64,000 bases of DNA from Levilactobacillus wangkuiensis (GTDB lineage Bacteria > Bacillota > Bacilli > Lactobacillales > Lactobacillaceae). Position 1 is the stretch's first letter. Every line of letters begins with the position of its first letter. Shown here piece by piece: positions 42,761-54,191 of the stretch. A program made the translations under genes and the position numbers. The notes beneath the pieces were generated by a model. It saw only the letters and a program-made list of their open reading frames with translations, ran no database searches and was not told the origin of the DNA. The DNA is taken from assembly GCF_016861605.1 (NCBI RefSeq), contig NZ_BOLM01000006.1:62001-126000 (forward strand). Reading direction: 5' to 3'.

Positions 42761-43804
42761 TTATTCACTAATCACTAACAACGACTTAATGGCTTCCCGC
42801 TTATCCATAGCGGCGTAGGCGTCGGCCACGTGATCAAGGTCAAACCGCTTCGTGAAGACCTTCCCTGGGTGGATCTCACCCTTCAAAACGGCATCCAGCA
42901 AGACGGCACGGTCGTAAGTGGTGACGGAAGCAATCCCGCCGCGCAGGCCGATGTTCTTCCAGAACAAGTTGTTGGTGTTCATTTCGGCTTTCTGAGGAAC
43001 CCCGACACGGCCCACCACGGCCCCGGACCGGGCAACTTTCACCGCTGTCTCAACGGATTGTTCTGTCCCGACACATTCGAGCACGGCGTCAGCCCCGGCG
43101 CCATCGGTCAGGTCCATCACGCGTTTAACCGCGTCATCGCCCCGTTCGGCAACGATATCGGTCGCACCAAATTCCGTGGCTAAGGCTTGGCGGTCGGCGT
43201 GCCGACTCATGGCGATGATGCGCTTGGCACCCCGCAATTTAGCCGCAATCACCCCACACAAGCCCACGGCACCGTCGCCCATCACAACAACCGTGTCACC
43301 GTCTTTGACTTCGGCGGTCGCAGCGGCATGGTAACCGGTCGCCATAACATCAGCCAACGTTAACAGGTCGTTCAGTTGGGCGTCGGAGTAGTCGCTGGGC
43401 TGACCCGGAACCTTGACCAAGGCCCAGTCAGCGTTCTTAAACCGTAAGTATTCACCCTGGTAGCCCACGATTTCATCGTCGGTTCGAGCATTTTCACAGT
43501 CGCCATCGAAGCCGGCTAAACAAGCCGCACAATGGCCACAGCCGTGGGTGAACGGTGCAATGACAAAGTCACCAGGCTGGACGTTGGTGACGGCGCTCCC
43601 AACCGTTTCCACGATGCCAATGGCTTCATGGCCGACTGGCGTATTCTTTTGGCGGTCGTTAATGCCGCGGTACCACCAGAGGTCGGAACCACAGACACAG
43701 GCGCGCACAATTTTTAAAACGGCGTCAGTTGGGTTCTTGACGGTTGGCTTGGGTAATTCTTGGGCTTCCACTTTGCCCGGTTCAACGAAGACTGCTGTTT
43801 TCAT
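42761..43804 (-). CDS. Zinc-dependent alcohol dehydrogenase
   Basis: 347 residues, MDR family. Catalytic zinc: Cys38 (ACVCGSD) and His59-Glu60 (GHEAIG). Structural zinc GCGHCAACLAGFDGDC. Rossmann motif GDGAVGLCGVIAA near 180. The aromatic DLWWYRGI near residue 41 suggests a larger substrate pocket. Follows the flavodoxin gene by 51 bases on the same strand, so both start from the MerR-type promoter at 44366. An AdhR-like link between MerR and alcohol/aldehyde detoxification is inferred. ATG after GGAGGA. Confidence 0.83.
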   Translation of the reverse strand: MKTAVFVEPGKVEAQELPKPTVKNPTDAVLKIVRACVCGSDLWWYRGINDRQKNTPVGHEAIGIVETVGSAVTNVQPGDFVIAPFTHGCGHCAACLAGFDGDCENARTDDEIVGYQGEYLRFKNADWALVKVPGQPSDYSDAQLNDLLTLADVMATGYHAAATAEVKDGDTVVVMGDGAVGLCGVIAAKLRGAKRIIAMSRHADRQALATEFGATDIVAERGDDAVKRVMDLTDGAGADAVLECVGTEQSVETAVKVARSGAVVGRVGVPQKAEMNTNNLFWKNIGLRGGIASVTTYDRAVLLDAVLKGEIHPGKVFTKRFDLDHVADAYAAMDKREAIKSLLVISE

Positions 43805-43855
43805 AGGTTATCCTCCAATATTTTTCTAACTGTCATTGATCTATCAGACAAGGGG

Positions 43856-44332
43856 TTACTTAAAGCTTTCCCACCACGTCGTCAGCGGCTGGTTCGCCGT
43901 GGCCAAATCACCCGCGGTCAGGCCAAGGCCTGGGACCACGTTTGCTTGTGGAGCTAGATTGGCGAAGTCGGCTTCATAATCGCCCGGTGTCCCGGCGTCC
44001 GTGTAAAATGGCGCCAGCGTGCCGGTATAGGTGGCGAGTCGCCCTAACAGGCTGCGGACCGGCGTGGCCACCTTACCCGACCAAACGGGACCACCAACCA
44101 GAATCGTGTCAAACTGCGTGAGGTCAGGCAGTTTGCTAGTTAATTCCGGCAAGTCACCGCTGGCTAATTGTTGGTTTGCCACGTCCGAAGTCGCGTACAT
44201 ATCCTGGGGAAAGGTTCCCGCTGGGACGGTCAGCTCGACCTGGGTCGCGCCCGTCACTCGTTGCAGCGCTGTTGCTAGTTTAGCGGTGTTTCCGGACCAT
44301 GAATAATCAACGATCAACACTTTTGTTGGCAT
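43856..44332 (-). CDS. Flavodoxin-like protein
   Basis: 158 residues. The FMN phosphate loop is DYSWSGNTAKLA near residue 9 and the second loop VGGPVWSGKVATPVRSLL near 78. Electron carrier or small reductase with FMN. First gene of a two-gene unit with the zinc ADH, right after the MerR gene. ATG after AAAAGGGG. Confidence 0.82.
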   Translation of the reverse strand: MPTKVLIVDYSWSGNTAKLATALQRVTGATQVELTVPAGTFPQDMYATSDVANQQLASGDLPELTSKLPDLTQFDTILVGGPVWSGKVATPVRSLLGRLATYTGTLAPFYTDAGTPGDYEADFANLAPQANVVPGLGLTAGDLATANQPLTTWWESFK

Positions 44333-44365
44333 GATAAAATCCCCTTTTTCTAATCTGTTACCTCT

Positions 44366-44396
44366 AGCATACGACCTTACAGTTACTTGAAGGCAA
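44366..44396 (-). promoter_or_regulatory. MerR-type promoter of flavodoxin-ADH unit
   Basis: Minus strand TTGCCT-N19-TATGCT with the dyad CCTTGAAG...GTAAGG in the spacer. Confidence 0.78.
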
Positions 44397-44403
44397 GGGA
44401 AAG

Positions 44404-44853
44404 TTAGAAGTTATGGTCACTTTCATCCTCCGGTGTATCATCTTGCTTGGCAACCTTATCGGCGTGCTCACGCTCCAGTGCCCGCAATTCCTCCTCGGTA
44501 GATTCCATGTGATCATAGAAGTGATTGAGCTTGTAATTCAGGTGGTCAATGGCCGCTTGGAGGTCGTCGCGCTTTTCTTCCATGACCCCCAGCTGTTCCT
44601 GTAAGAGGGCCTTTTGTTCCTTGGTATTATCTTCTTGCGCATCAAATAATTGAATGTAACGACGGAGATTTTCAATGCTCATCCCCGCGGCCCGCATCTG
44701 CGTCACGAAGCGAATCCGCCGAATGATTCGGTCGTCAATATCCCGGTTGCCCACCGGCGTCCGGTCAATGGCGGGAATCAGGGATTCCTTTTCGTAGTAA
44801 CGAATGGCTGCGGAAGAGACCCCCGTTTTTTCACTGGCTTCTTTAATATTCAT
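44404..44853 (-). CDS. MerR family transcriptional regulator
   Basis: 149 residues. MerR DNA-binding domain at 1-70 (IKEASEKTGVSSAAIRYYEKESLIPAI, then DDRIIRRIRFVTQMRAAGMSIENLRRYIQL), dimerisation coiled coil 80-120, and a short acidic tail without metal-binding Cys. Resembles the NmlR/AdhR/YyaN group that senses reactive aldehydes or quinones, but without a clear sensing Cys here. Downstream of the SDR 44874 by 20 bases, hence in its operon. Four promoters with the expected 19-bp spacing in the window are candidate targets. ATG after AAGGAG. Confidence 0.87.
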   Translation of the reverse strand: MNIKEASEKTGVSSAAIRYYEKESLIPAIDRTPVGNRDIDDRIIRRIRFVTQMRAAGMSIENLRRYIQLFDAQEDNTKEQKALLQEQLGVMEEKRDDLQAAIDHLNYKLNHFYDHMESTEEELRALEREHADKVAKQDDTPEDESDHNF

Positions 44854-44873
44854 GTCAATTCAGCTCCTTCAGC

Positions 44874-45527
44874 TTAGTAGACGGGCCGGTCTTGCCCCTC
44901 AGTTGCGGGGTCCGCCATCCCAATACTATCACGACTGTAGCGGGTCGGGTCCGCAATCATCTTCAACACGATGTCGGCCACGCTGGCCCGTGAACCAGAG
45001 ACGCCTTCGTATGGCTGGTCCTTGGTCGTCACGGTGTAACTAATGCCACGGTCATTCAACCAGGGCAACCGCAGCGTCGTGTAGTCCAACCCGGAATCGG
45101 CTAGCAGCGTATCGGACCGCCGTGCGGGTGCCATCCCGGCCCCAATCATGTCCAAATTCCAACGGCCAAACGCCCCACCGACTTCGTTGTAAATCCCTAG
45201 AACGTTGGTAAACAGCACCCGTTCAACGTGGGTCGCCTGCATGGCACTGATAACGTTCTTCGTCAGGCGATTTTGACCATCGTGATCGACGACCGCCACG
45301 AAAACCAGGTCTTGCCCGGCCATGGCGGATTGCACAGCAGCTTCATCGGTGATGTCGCCGTCAATCAGGGTCACGCGGGGATTGTCCCGTAACTGACTGA
45401 GGCGGCTGGCATCGCGTAGGAACAGGGTCAGGTCAACATCTTTAAAGGTCGGTTCAGTTAAAATTCGGTTTTCAACTAACCGAGCGATCTGCCCGTTAGC
45501 GGCTAAAATCAAAATGTTTTTAAGCAT
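44874..45527 (-). CDS. NAD(P)H-binding atypical SDR
   Basis: 217 residues. Starts MLKNILILAANGQIARLVENRI (AANGQIA replaces the usual GATGxxG), with VERVLFTNVLGIYNEV and YTTLRLPWLNDRG as in its paralogue 36346. First gene of an operon with merR. The ATG at 45527 follows AAGGAG; the open frame continues upstream over the promoter and is rejected. Confidence 0.8.
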   Translation of the reverse strand: MLKNILILAANGQIARLVENRILTEPTFKDVDLTLFLRDASRLSQLRDNPRVTLIDGDITDEAAVQSAMAGQDLVFVAVVDHDGQNRLTKNVISAMQATHVERVLFTNVLGIYNEVGGAFGRWNLDMIGAGMAPARRSDTLLADSGLDYTTLRLPWLNDRGISYTVTTKDQPYEGVSGSRASVADIVLKMIADPTRYSRDSIGMADPATEGQDRPVY

Positions 45528-45605
45528 TATTTTAAGACTCCTTTGTCTGGGCCAATCAGTGTTCAATCCGCTTGGCAGCTTGGTGACGCACAACTGAATG
45601 ACCCT

Positions 45606-45636
45606 AGGTTACCCCTTGATGTGCACTTTAAGGCAA
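45606..45636 (-). promoter_or_regulatory. MerR-type promoter of SDR-merR operon
   Basis: Minus strand TTGCCT-N19-TAACCT with the dyad CCTTAAAGTGCAC...CAAGG. Implies autoregulation of merR. Confidence 0.75.
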
Positions 45637-45749
45637 GGGAAACGGTGAACATTTTTTAAAATAAATGACATTTTCCTAATTATTAGGCACAACGATTGCC
45701 GGCATTGGCCAAGTTTTAAAGTGTTAAGGACATACTTTGTCGTTGAAGC

Positions 45750-45794
45750 AAAAAGCACCACAACCCCTAACAATCCAGAGTCTGTGGTGCTTTA
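45750..45794 (-). terminator. Hairpin terminator downstream of TetR gene
   Basis: AAAGCACCACA pairs with TGTGGTGCTTT. Confidence 0.8.
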
Positions 45795-45854
45795 GCGTGT
45801 TTTTTAAGTAACAAATAGAAGGTAGCCAACTTATTGCGTAGCGGTAAAAAACCA

Positions 45855-46033
45855 GTGTCAGCCGCAGGGTTGGTGAAAATAAGGTCAGCCGTGGGAGTTA
45901 TCTTAGCGGTTTACCGCTTAGATAACTGATATCTTTGAGACGCGCTCCTCAGCGGCTCAAAGTAAGCCCGGAGACCGCTTTTTGGCTCGGGGCGTTCGCC
46001 CACAGCGTCCCGCCTTATTTTCACCAACCCGGA
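45855..46033. repeat. Structured intergenic element, copy C
   Basis: Outer stem GGGTTGGTGAAAATAAGG (45867-45884) pairs perfectly with CCTTATTTTCACCAACCC (46013-46030). Inner stem GTTATC-TTA-GCGG...CCGC-TTA-GATAAC. Shared core CAGCCGTGGGAGT, ATCTTTGAGACG, GGCTCAAAGTAAG, GGAGACCGC with copies A (22343) and B (31808). Confidence 0.78.
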
Positions 46034-46059
46034 GGCGTAGTCACCCCGCCATTTAGCCG

Positions 46060-46704
46060 TTACACAATCAAAGCGTAGGTCTCGCGGAACTCGCGTAGCA
46101 CCGTCGCCTCGAACCCTGCAACCTGCTTCACATCCAGTTGCGCCTGACTACTAGGAGCCAATAAGCCGGCCAGTTGGAAATGCAGCGTAGACTCCAGGTA
46201 CTCACCGGCCTGGTCCAGCGACAACTGCCGGTTGCGGACCTGATCCAGTACCCCGTGAATCAGCGTTTCCGCCTGAAAAATCACATAGTCTGGCGTGTAC
46301 AAGTCATAGATAAACTGACTGGCTTGCGCTTGCCCCACGTAAATGCGCAACTGTTCAAAGTAGTCGTGATAGGCTGCCGTGAACGTGGCAGACAATTCCG
46401 GGTAGCCCTTGCGCAGGTCGGTCGTAAACGTGGTGGTCGTTGAACCCATCAGTAACAACGAATCGAGCCAGATCGGCAGAAAGGTCGCCGGGGAAAATTG
46501 CTTGGGCACGGGATGTTCCGCGATAAATTTCAGATGACGGTCCACCACCGCCTGGACGATGTCGTCCTTGTTCTTAAAGTATAGGTAGAGACTGGCCCGG
46601 CTGATGCCAACTGCTGTGGCCAGTTTGTTCATGGATAGTTTTTGAAACCCTTGGATCAAAATGACGTGACTCAGTTTACTGGTCAGGTCTCTTTGGTTAA
46701 TCAT
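46060..46704 (-). CDS. TetR family regulator
   Basis: 214 residues. Helix-turn-helix at about 20-50 (MNKLATAVGISRASLYLYFKNKDDI); the ligand domain is unrecognised. ATG at 46704 after GAGGAG. It may control pyruvate oxidase, which lies immediately upstream on the same strand, or an unlinked gene. TTAGAC-N17-GTCTAA at 46748-46776 upstream of the start is a possible own operator. Confidence 0.83.
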   Translation of the reverse strand: MINQRDLTSKLSHVILIQGFQKLSMNKLATAVGISRASLYLYFKNKDDIVQAVVDRHLKFIAEHPVPKQFSPATFLPIWLDSLLLMGSTTTTFTTDLRKGYPELSATFTAAYHDYFEQLRIYVGQAQASQFIYDLYTPDYVIFQAETLIHGVLDQVRNRQLSLDQAGEYLESTLHFQLAGLLAPSSQAQLDVKQVAGFEATVLREFRETYALIV

Positions 46705-46814
46705 CGCGTTCAACTCCTCTACCTCTAGAATACCATTTACCAACTAGTTAGACTACTGGCTATGCTATTTGTCTAAATTTCTTAAGCAGACGATGACGCA
46801 ATTAGTGAACTAAC

Positions 46815-46859
46815 GCAAAAAATGCGAGCCCCAACTATCTGGGAACTCGCATTTTGTCA
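46815..46859 (-). terminator. Terminator of pyruvate oxidase gene
   Basis: AAAATGCGAG pairs with CTCGCATTTT. Confidence 0.85.
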
Positions 46860-46872
46860 TTTCAGATTCAAA

Positions 46873-48633
46873 TTACAAGTTGTCGCCCTGGGCTCGCAGT
46901 AATTCGCCTAAAGCGGGCTGTGCTTTCAAGTCGATGTGCGTCTCCTTGGCGTAGGCATCCACGGCGTCTTGCCCGTAGAGCTTGGCGTCCAGTGGCATGA
47001 AGGCCGTGCCGATCGGGTCGTCGTCCTTGATGACGGCGTTGACCACGATTGGCTTACGGTTACCCTTGGCCTGCAGATCCTTGATTTGGTCAAAGACCGT
47101 TTCGACCTCTTGGTTGTTGGTGACCGTGAAGCCAATGGCACCCAGGCCTTCGCCCACCTTAGCCCAGTCGGCATCGGTCAAATCGACCCCGTACAGGTGT
47201 TGCTTCGTGTCGACCTGTTCCCGGTAGATGAAACCGAAGCGCCGGTTGCTGAAGACCACGTTGATGACGGGCAATTGATAACGCGCTTCGGTAATGATAT
47301 CGGGCGCGACCATCGCAAAGCCGCCATCCCCGGACAGTGACCAGGATTGGGCGTCGGGCACGCTTAACGCCCCGGCTAACCCAGCTGGCAGGCCGTAGCC
47401 CATCGTGGCAAATAAACCAGATAAGGCGAAACGTTGGTCTTGATCCATCGGCAAGCCACGAACGGCCCATTCAGACACGTTCCCGGTATCGACCCCGTAA
47501 GTATCCTTAGGACCGACCATGGACGCAATCTTCTTGGTCACGGCTTCTGGCGCCAGACCGTGACTGTCATCGGCAGCCAGTTGATCGAGCCATTGGTTCC
47601 AGTTAGCCTTGTTTTGCCGGTTGGCCGTCAGCCAAGTCGTTTCTGGTAATGTTTCACCCGTAGCAATCATGGCCTGCAGGTAACTCTTGGCGTCACTGAT
47701 CACGGCGTAATCGACCGGCACCATTTTACCAATATCGAAGGAATTATCATTAACTTGAATGATCTTAATATTCTTTGGCCAGAACTGAGCGAATGGGAAT
47801 TCGGAACCCAGGAAGAGAATCAAGTCCGTGTGTTGTAAGGCTTCAAAGCCGGACTTGGACCCCAAACGACCAAACGTCCCGATAGCATTCGGATGATTCG
47901 TGGGGATCACCCCGGTAGCGGGCACCGTGTTGATAACGGGGATATTAAATTGCTCACTGAACTTGACCAGTTCGTCCCGCGCACCGAGTAAGCCCCGGCC
48001 CGCGTAGATCAACGGGTGCTTAGCGGCCTTGAGTAATTTCATGGTCGCAGTCACTGCGGCTGGATCGATGGTTTCGCTAAACGTGTTGGAAACGACGTTT
48101 GGCGTCTTGACGGGTTCGTAGTCAATTTCGGTGGCAGCCAGGTCTTCGGGAATGATGACCACGGCTGGGCCCTTTTGGCGGTAAGCTTCACGAATGGCTT
48201 GGTTGACCACGTAAGGCAGTTGTTCCGCCGTGGTGGCCGTGCGGTTGTACACGGCCACGTCGCTAAACATTGGCGTCTCGTCCATTTCTTGGAAGTAGTT
48301 CGTGTTCATCGTAGCCTGAGGAACTTGGCCGACCAGGGCCAAAACGGGGACGTGGTCCATTTTGGCATCGTACAAGCCATTGAAGAGGTGCGTGGCACCA
48401 GGGCCCGCGGACCCAAAGGCCACACCGATCTTACCGGTGAACTTGGCGTCAGCCGCGGCGGCTAAGGCCCCGACTTCTTCGTGACGGACCTGAATATAAT
48501 CGATGTGATCCTTTTCTAAATACAGACCTTCTACGGTATGGTTAATTGACCCACCGGGAATGCCGTAAATGTGGTTCACATCCCATGCTTCTAAAACCTT
48601 AACTAGCGCTTGTCCTGCAATCATTTTTGCCAT
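46873..48633 (-). CDS. pox: Pyruvate oxidase
   Basis: 586 residues. Pyruvate + phosphate + O2 gives acetyl phosphate, CO2 and hydrogen peroxide, using ThDP, FAD and Mg. Landmarks: HIYGIPGGSINH, VRHEEVGALAAAADAK (cofactor-activating Glu), GSAGPGATHLFNGLYDAKMDHVPV region, LSGDGGFAM...NVVFSNRRFGFI (ThDP/Mg motif). The ATG at 48633 is used; an upstream GTG abuts the ribosome site AAGGAG. Aerobic energy gain and peroxide output are expected. No acetate kinase is nearby. Confidence 0.93.
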   Translation of the reverse strand: MAKMIAGQALVKVLEAWDVNHIYGIPGGSINHTVEGLYLEKDHIDYIQVRHEEVGALAAAADAKFTGKIGVAFGSAGPGATHLFNGLYDAKMDHVPVLALVGQVPQATMNTNYFQEMDETPMFSDVAVYNRTATTAEQLPYVVNQAIREAYRQKGPAVVIIPEDLAATEIDYEPVKTPNVVSNTFSETIDPAAVTATMKLLKAAKHPLIYAGRGLLGARDELVKFSEQFNIPVINTVPATGVIPTNHPNAIGTFGRLGSKSGFEALQHTDLILFLGSEFPFAQFWPKNIKIIQVNDNSFDIGKMVPVDYAVISDAKSYLQAMIATGETLPETTWLTANRQNKANWNQWLDQLAADDSHGLAPEAVTKKIASMVGPKDTYGVDTGNVSEWAVRGLPMDQDQRFALSGLFATMGYGLPAGLAGALSVPDAQSWSLSGDGGFAMVAPDIITEARYQLPVINVVFSNRRFGFIYREQVDTKQHLYGVDLTDADWAKVGEGLGAIGFTVTNNQEVETVFDQIKDLQAKGNRKPIVVNAVIKDDDPIGTAFMPLDAKLYGQDAVDAYAKETHIDLKAQPALGELLRAQGDNL

Positions 48634-48824
48634 AATCACTCGCACTCCTTAATGGTCATCGCGGCTAACAAATCCTGGTCGAAATGCCTCAAACTTACTT
48701 AACAGTGACATCATAGTCCACTGTTTGGGGAAAAGCCAGTAATTCCACTTACTTTTTGTTAGTGATTAATTTCACAGCAACCGCTTACAGTGAAAACCGG
48801 ACAAACACGGGTTAGCTACCCCGT

Positions 48825-49655
48825 TTAGTCTTTAATTGAGGTCGTATCAAATTTTACGTTGGCGTTGGGCCCCGCAACCTTGGTCAGGACATACCCCGAC
48901 TCATTGCCCACCGCGTAATGGTAGTAGCCAAAGTAGTCATTTCTAATTTTGACAGCCTTGGGCGACACCTGCGTATACGGCCTAGGGAAGATTTTGCGGC
49001 TGGTTTTTTGGTAGTTAAGCGACTGATTGTTGGGGTTATCGACTGCGCCTGTAAAAGCATAACTCTCAACCTTAATCATTTCCTGTTTGACTCGGGCATT
49101 CTTTTTCACGATCTCTACGGCAAACGGTAGTGGTCGGGGCTTTTTAAATTCGGTCTGCGCCGTACGCGCCAACAGCCGTTGATAATTGGCGATGATTCGT
49201 CTATCCGTCTTCACCGCTGCATAACTAACAACGGTGGCGTTTTGGTCAGTCTTCAAAATCTTTTTCTCCGCAGCCAAAGCCCCCTTAATTGACGTGAGCA
49301 GTGCTCGGCGCTTTTGGGTAAACGCTCGCTTCGCCATTGCCGTGCCCTTTTGCTTCAACTGTTTAACAGATAGCTTAGCGGCGTCCGCTAATGTGAACGA
49401 CGCGGGGACCTGAAGCGCTGTGGCCTTGCCATTTTGGGTGATCGTTATCGAGGTCAACGTCGACCTTGAACTCGGTTGCGCGGTTCCCTTAATGCCGTAC
49501 CAAACTTGGCTCTTCGCCGTTTGCCCAGTTTTACCAAATGCTATTTCATCCCCACTGGTACGCTGATTCTGCCGATTACTCGCCTGATGCCCACAAGCCG
49601 CTAGCGTCAAAGATAGCAAGGCAATCAGCCCTAACATGATGTTTCTTTTCATCAT
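48825..49655 (-). CDS. Lipoprotein of unknown function
   Basis: 276 residues. Lipoprotein signal peptide ending LTLAAC at Cys21. The mature part is basic, with an internal helical Lys/Ala-rich region (residues 90-140) and beta-rich ends; no family recognised. Two ATG codons in tandem can start it. Contains an YFGYYHYAVGNESGYVL segment near the C-terminus. Not operonic with pyruvate oxidase. Confidence 0.72.
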   Translation of the reverse strand: MMKRNIMLGLIALLSLTLAACGHQASNRQNQRTSGDEIAFGKTGQTAKSQVWYGIKGTAQPSSRSTLTSITITQNGKATALQVPASFTLADAAKLSVKQLKQKGTAMAKRAFTQKRRALLTSIKGALAAEKKILKTDQNATVVSYAAVKTDRRIIANYQRLLARTAQTEFKKPRPLPFAVEIVKKNARVKQEMIKVESYAFTGAVDNPNNQSLNYQKTSRKIFPRPYTQVSPKAVKIRNDYFGYYHYAVGNESGYVLTKVAGPNANVKFDTTSIKD

Positions 49656-49718
49656 TACACACTCGTTTCCAGAGACCGGTTACCGTCCCACCTATTTTTC
49701 AAATTAAGTTTAATCATA

Positions 49719-49758
49719 AGCCCCTAAGATTGAAATTACCATTCAACCTTAGGGGCTC
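49719..49758. repeat. Hairpin with long stem
   Basis: AAGCCCCTAAGATTGAAA pairs with TTCAACCTTAGGGGCTC. The T run is weak; it lies before the lipoprotein start. Confidence 0.55.
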
Positions 49759-49782
49759 ACTTGATTATGCTGAATTTATAGA

Positions 49783-49828
49783 AAAAACCGGCCATCCACC
49801 CGTGACTTGCGCGTGATTGCCGGTTCAA
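49783..49828 (-). terminator. Terminator of small gene 49850
   Basis: Minus strand GAACCGGC...GCCGGTTTTTTC. Confidence 0.75.
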
Positions 49829-49849
49829 AACTATTTGAAAATTTCATAT

Positions 49850-50032
49850 TTATTTTTCAAATTGCTGGTCCAGTAGCTTAGCTAATTGTGTCTCTGTCAA
49901 ATCTGGCCGCGACGCTGCAGAAACCAGTCTCTTCTTAAGCATCGTTACAAACGCCGGATCCAATTCTGATTCGGAATAGACTCTGGGTTTGACTGGCTGT
50001 CTGCCACCAGTTTTATCTTTTGACCGTTTCAC
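49850..50032 (-). CDS. Small basic hypothetical protein
   Basis: 60 residues from a GTG start preceded by TAGGAG with an 8-base gap. Basic N-terminus (KRSKDKTGGRQPVKPR) and a helical C-terminus (PAFVTMLKKRL, LTETQLAKLLDQQF). Not recognised. Lies downstream of lacM, beyond the lacLM terminator. Confidence 0.5.
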   Translation of the reverse strand: MKRSKDKTGGRQPVKPRVYSESELDPAFVTMLKKRLVSAASRPDLTETQLAKLLDQQFEK

Positions 50033-50092
50033 ACTGCTCACTCCTAACCTAGTCACTACCTGAATCATACTAGCCGGCTGGACAAACACAAC

Positions 50093-50135
50093 CAAAAAGA
50101 ACCGGCCCCAAGCATCTCGGTCGGTTCTCTCATAT
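50093..50135 (-). terminator. Terminator of lacLM
   Basis: Minus strand GAGAACCG...CGGTTCTTTTT. Confidence 0.8.
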
Positions 50136-50143
50136 TTGTCTAG

Positions 50144-53027
<2,884 letters not shown>

Positions 53028-53177
53028 TCAGATGCCAGTGAAGAAAGATTTAATTGTAATTAAGGAAGTGACTGAATTGATTTTGGCTAAATTGGTTCGC
53101 GATGATGCGAAAAAAGCCGACCGACCACTCGGGTCAACCGACTTGCGTTTAATTATTTATGACTGAGTGGCCCTAGC

Positions 53178-54035
53178 CTACCGCCGCAGAATTTCATGGA
53201 TGGCATCGGGGAAGGTCGTCAACGGCCGGCCTAAGACGTCGGGCAGATCACTGGATTCGACATCCAGCTCACCATCGCGCATCATGGCTTGCATCGACGA
53301 CAACACCTCAACCATCTCTGGGGCCATGCCCGCTGCGGACAGGGATTCTCGGTAGGTTGCGTCATCCACGCTCTTAAAGGTGAAGGACTTTCCGGTCACC
53401 TTCCACAGGGTTTCCGCCAGGTCCGCGTAAGTCCGGGGTTCCCCACCGAATTCGTACACGGCCTTGGGGTCTGCCATCGTCATGACCCGCGCGGCACCTT
53501 CAGCATATTCCCGTTCGAGTGCGAAGCTAATCTTCCCATGACCCGCCGCGTAAACCGCGTTTTGGCCATGAACACCGGCCTTCAGGTAGTTGGTTTCATT
53601 TTCCAAGTACCAGGCGTTACGCAGAAAACTGTAACGCAGGCCACTGGCCTTCAGAAGTTTTTCCGTGGCGACGTGATCCACGGATAGTGGCGACTTCGCC
53701 GTGTCAGCGTGGGCAAAGCTGGTGTAGGCAACGAAGTCCACCCCGGCCTTTTGTGCTGCGGTGACCACGTTGGCGTGTTGCTGTTGCCGGGAGACCTCGC
53801 CCCCAGGGACGGATGAAATGAATAGGAGCCGGTCAATACCCGTCAAGGCTTGTTCTAAAGCAGCTTCGTCGTTGTAGTCGGCCTGACGAACGGTGACTTC
53901 GGCTGGTAAGACCTGTTGCCCCTTGCTGGCGTTACGGACAATGGCAATGATATCGCTAGCATCGACAGTCTTTAACAAGTCATTGATGACCAACTGACCA
54001 AAGCGGCCGGTTGCGGCTGAAATTGCATATTTCAT
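53178..54035 (-). CDS. NmrA-like SDR, quinone oxidoreductase 2 type
   Basis: 285 residues. Start MKYAISAATGRFGQLVINDL with NAD(P) motif AATGRFG; RLLFISSVPGGE and YSFLRNAWYLEN match the QorB/NmrA-like group that reduces quinones or senses NADP. Third protein of atypical-SDR type in the window, but without the MerR promoter. ATG after GGAGAT. The insertion element begins about 40 bases upstream of the start, so its original promoter may be lost. Confidence 0.8.
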   Translation of the reverse strand: MKYAISAATGRFGQLVINDLLKTVDASDIIAIVRNASKGQQVLPAEVTVRQADYNDEAALEQALTGIDRLLFISSVPGGEVSRQQQHANVVTAAQKAGVDFVAYTSFAHADTAKSPLSVDHVATEKLLKASGLRYSFLRNAWYLENETNYLKAGVHGQNAVYAAGHGKISFALEREYAEGAARVMTMADPKAVYEFGGEPRTYADLAETLWKVTGKSFTFKSVDDATYRESLSAAGMAPEMVEVLSSMQAMMRDGELDVESSDLPDVLGRPLTTFPDAIHEILRR

Positions 54036-54191
54036 AATTGATGATCTCCTTATTTTATTAAAGACTAAGCAGAAAACCTGCGATTTTAATCGCGGGATGA
54101 ATGCCAGAACTTAATAATCCTCCTCGAAACATACGTTCCCCTGGGTAGCTAAATATGGTATACTAAATCCAATCTACAGGGGAGGTTTCCA

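Noticed and set aside
42761-43804. A direct MerR-type promoter for the zinc ADH
   Set aside because: No TTGCCT-N19 promoter in the 51 bases before it; it is more simply cotranscribed with the flavodoxin gene.
48600-48824. A cre site before pyruvate oxidase
   Set aside because: TGAAAACCGG-type sequence near 48797 lacks the central CG-containing core at the right spacing.
53033-53166. Plus-strand open frame of 44 codons before lacL
   Set aside because: Protein-like in composition (PVKKDLIVIKEVTELILAKL) but no ribosome site, and it overlaps the lacL promoter. Kept as unproven.
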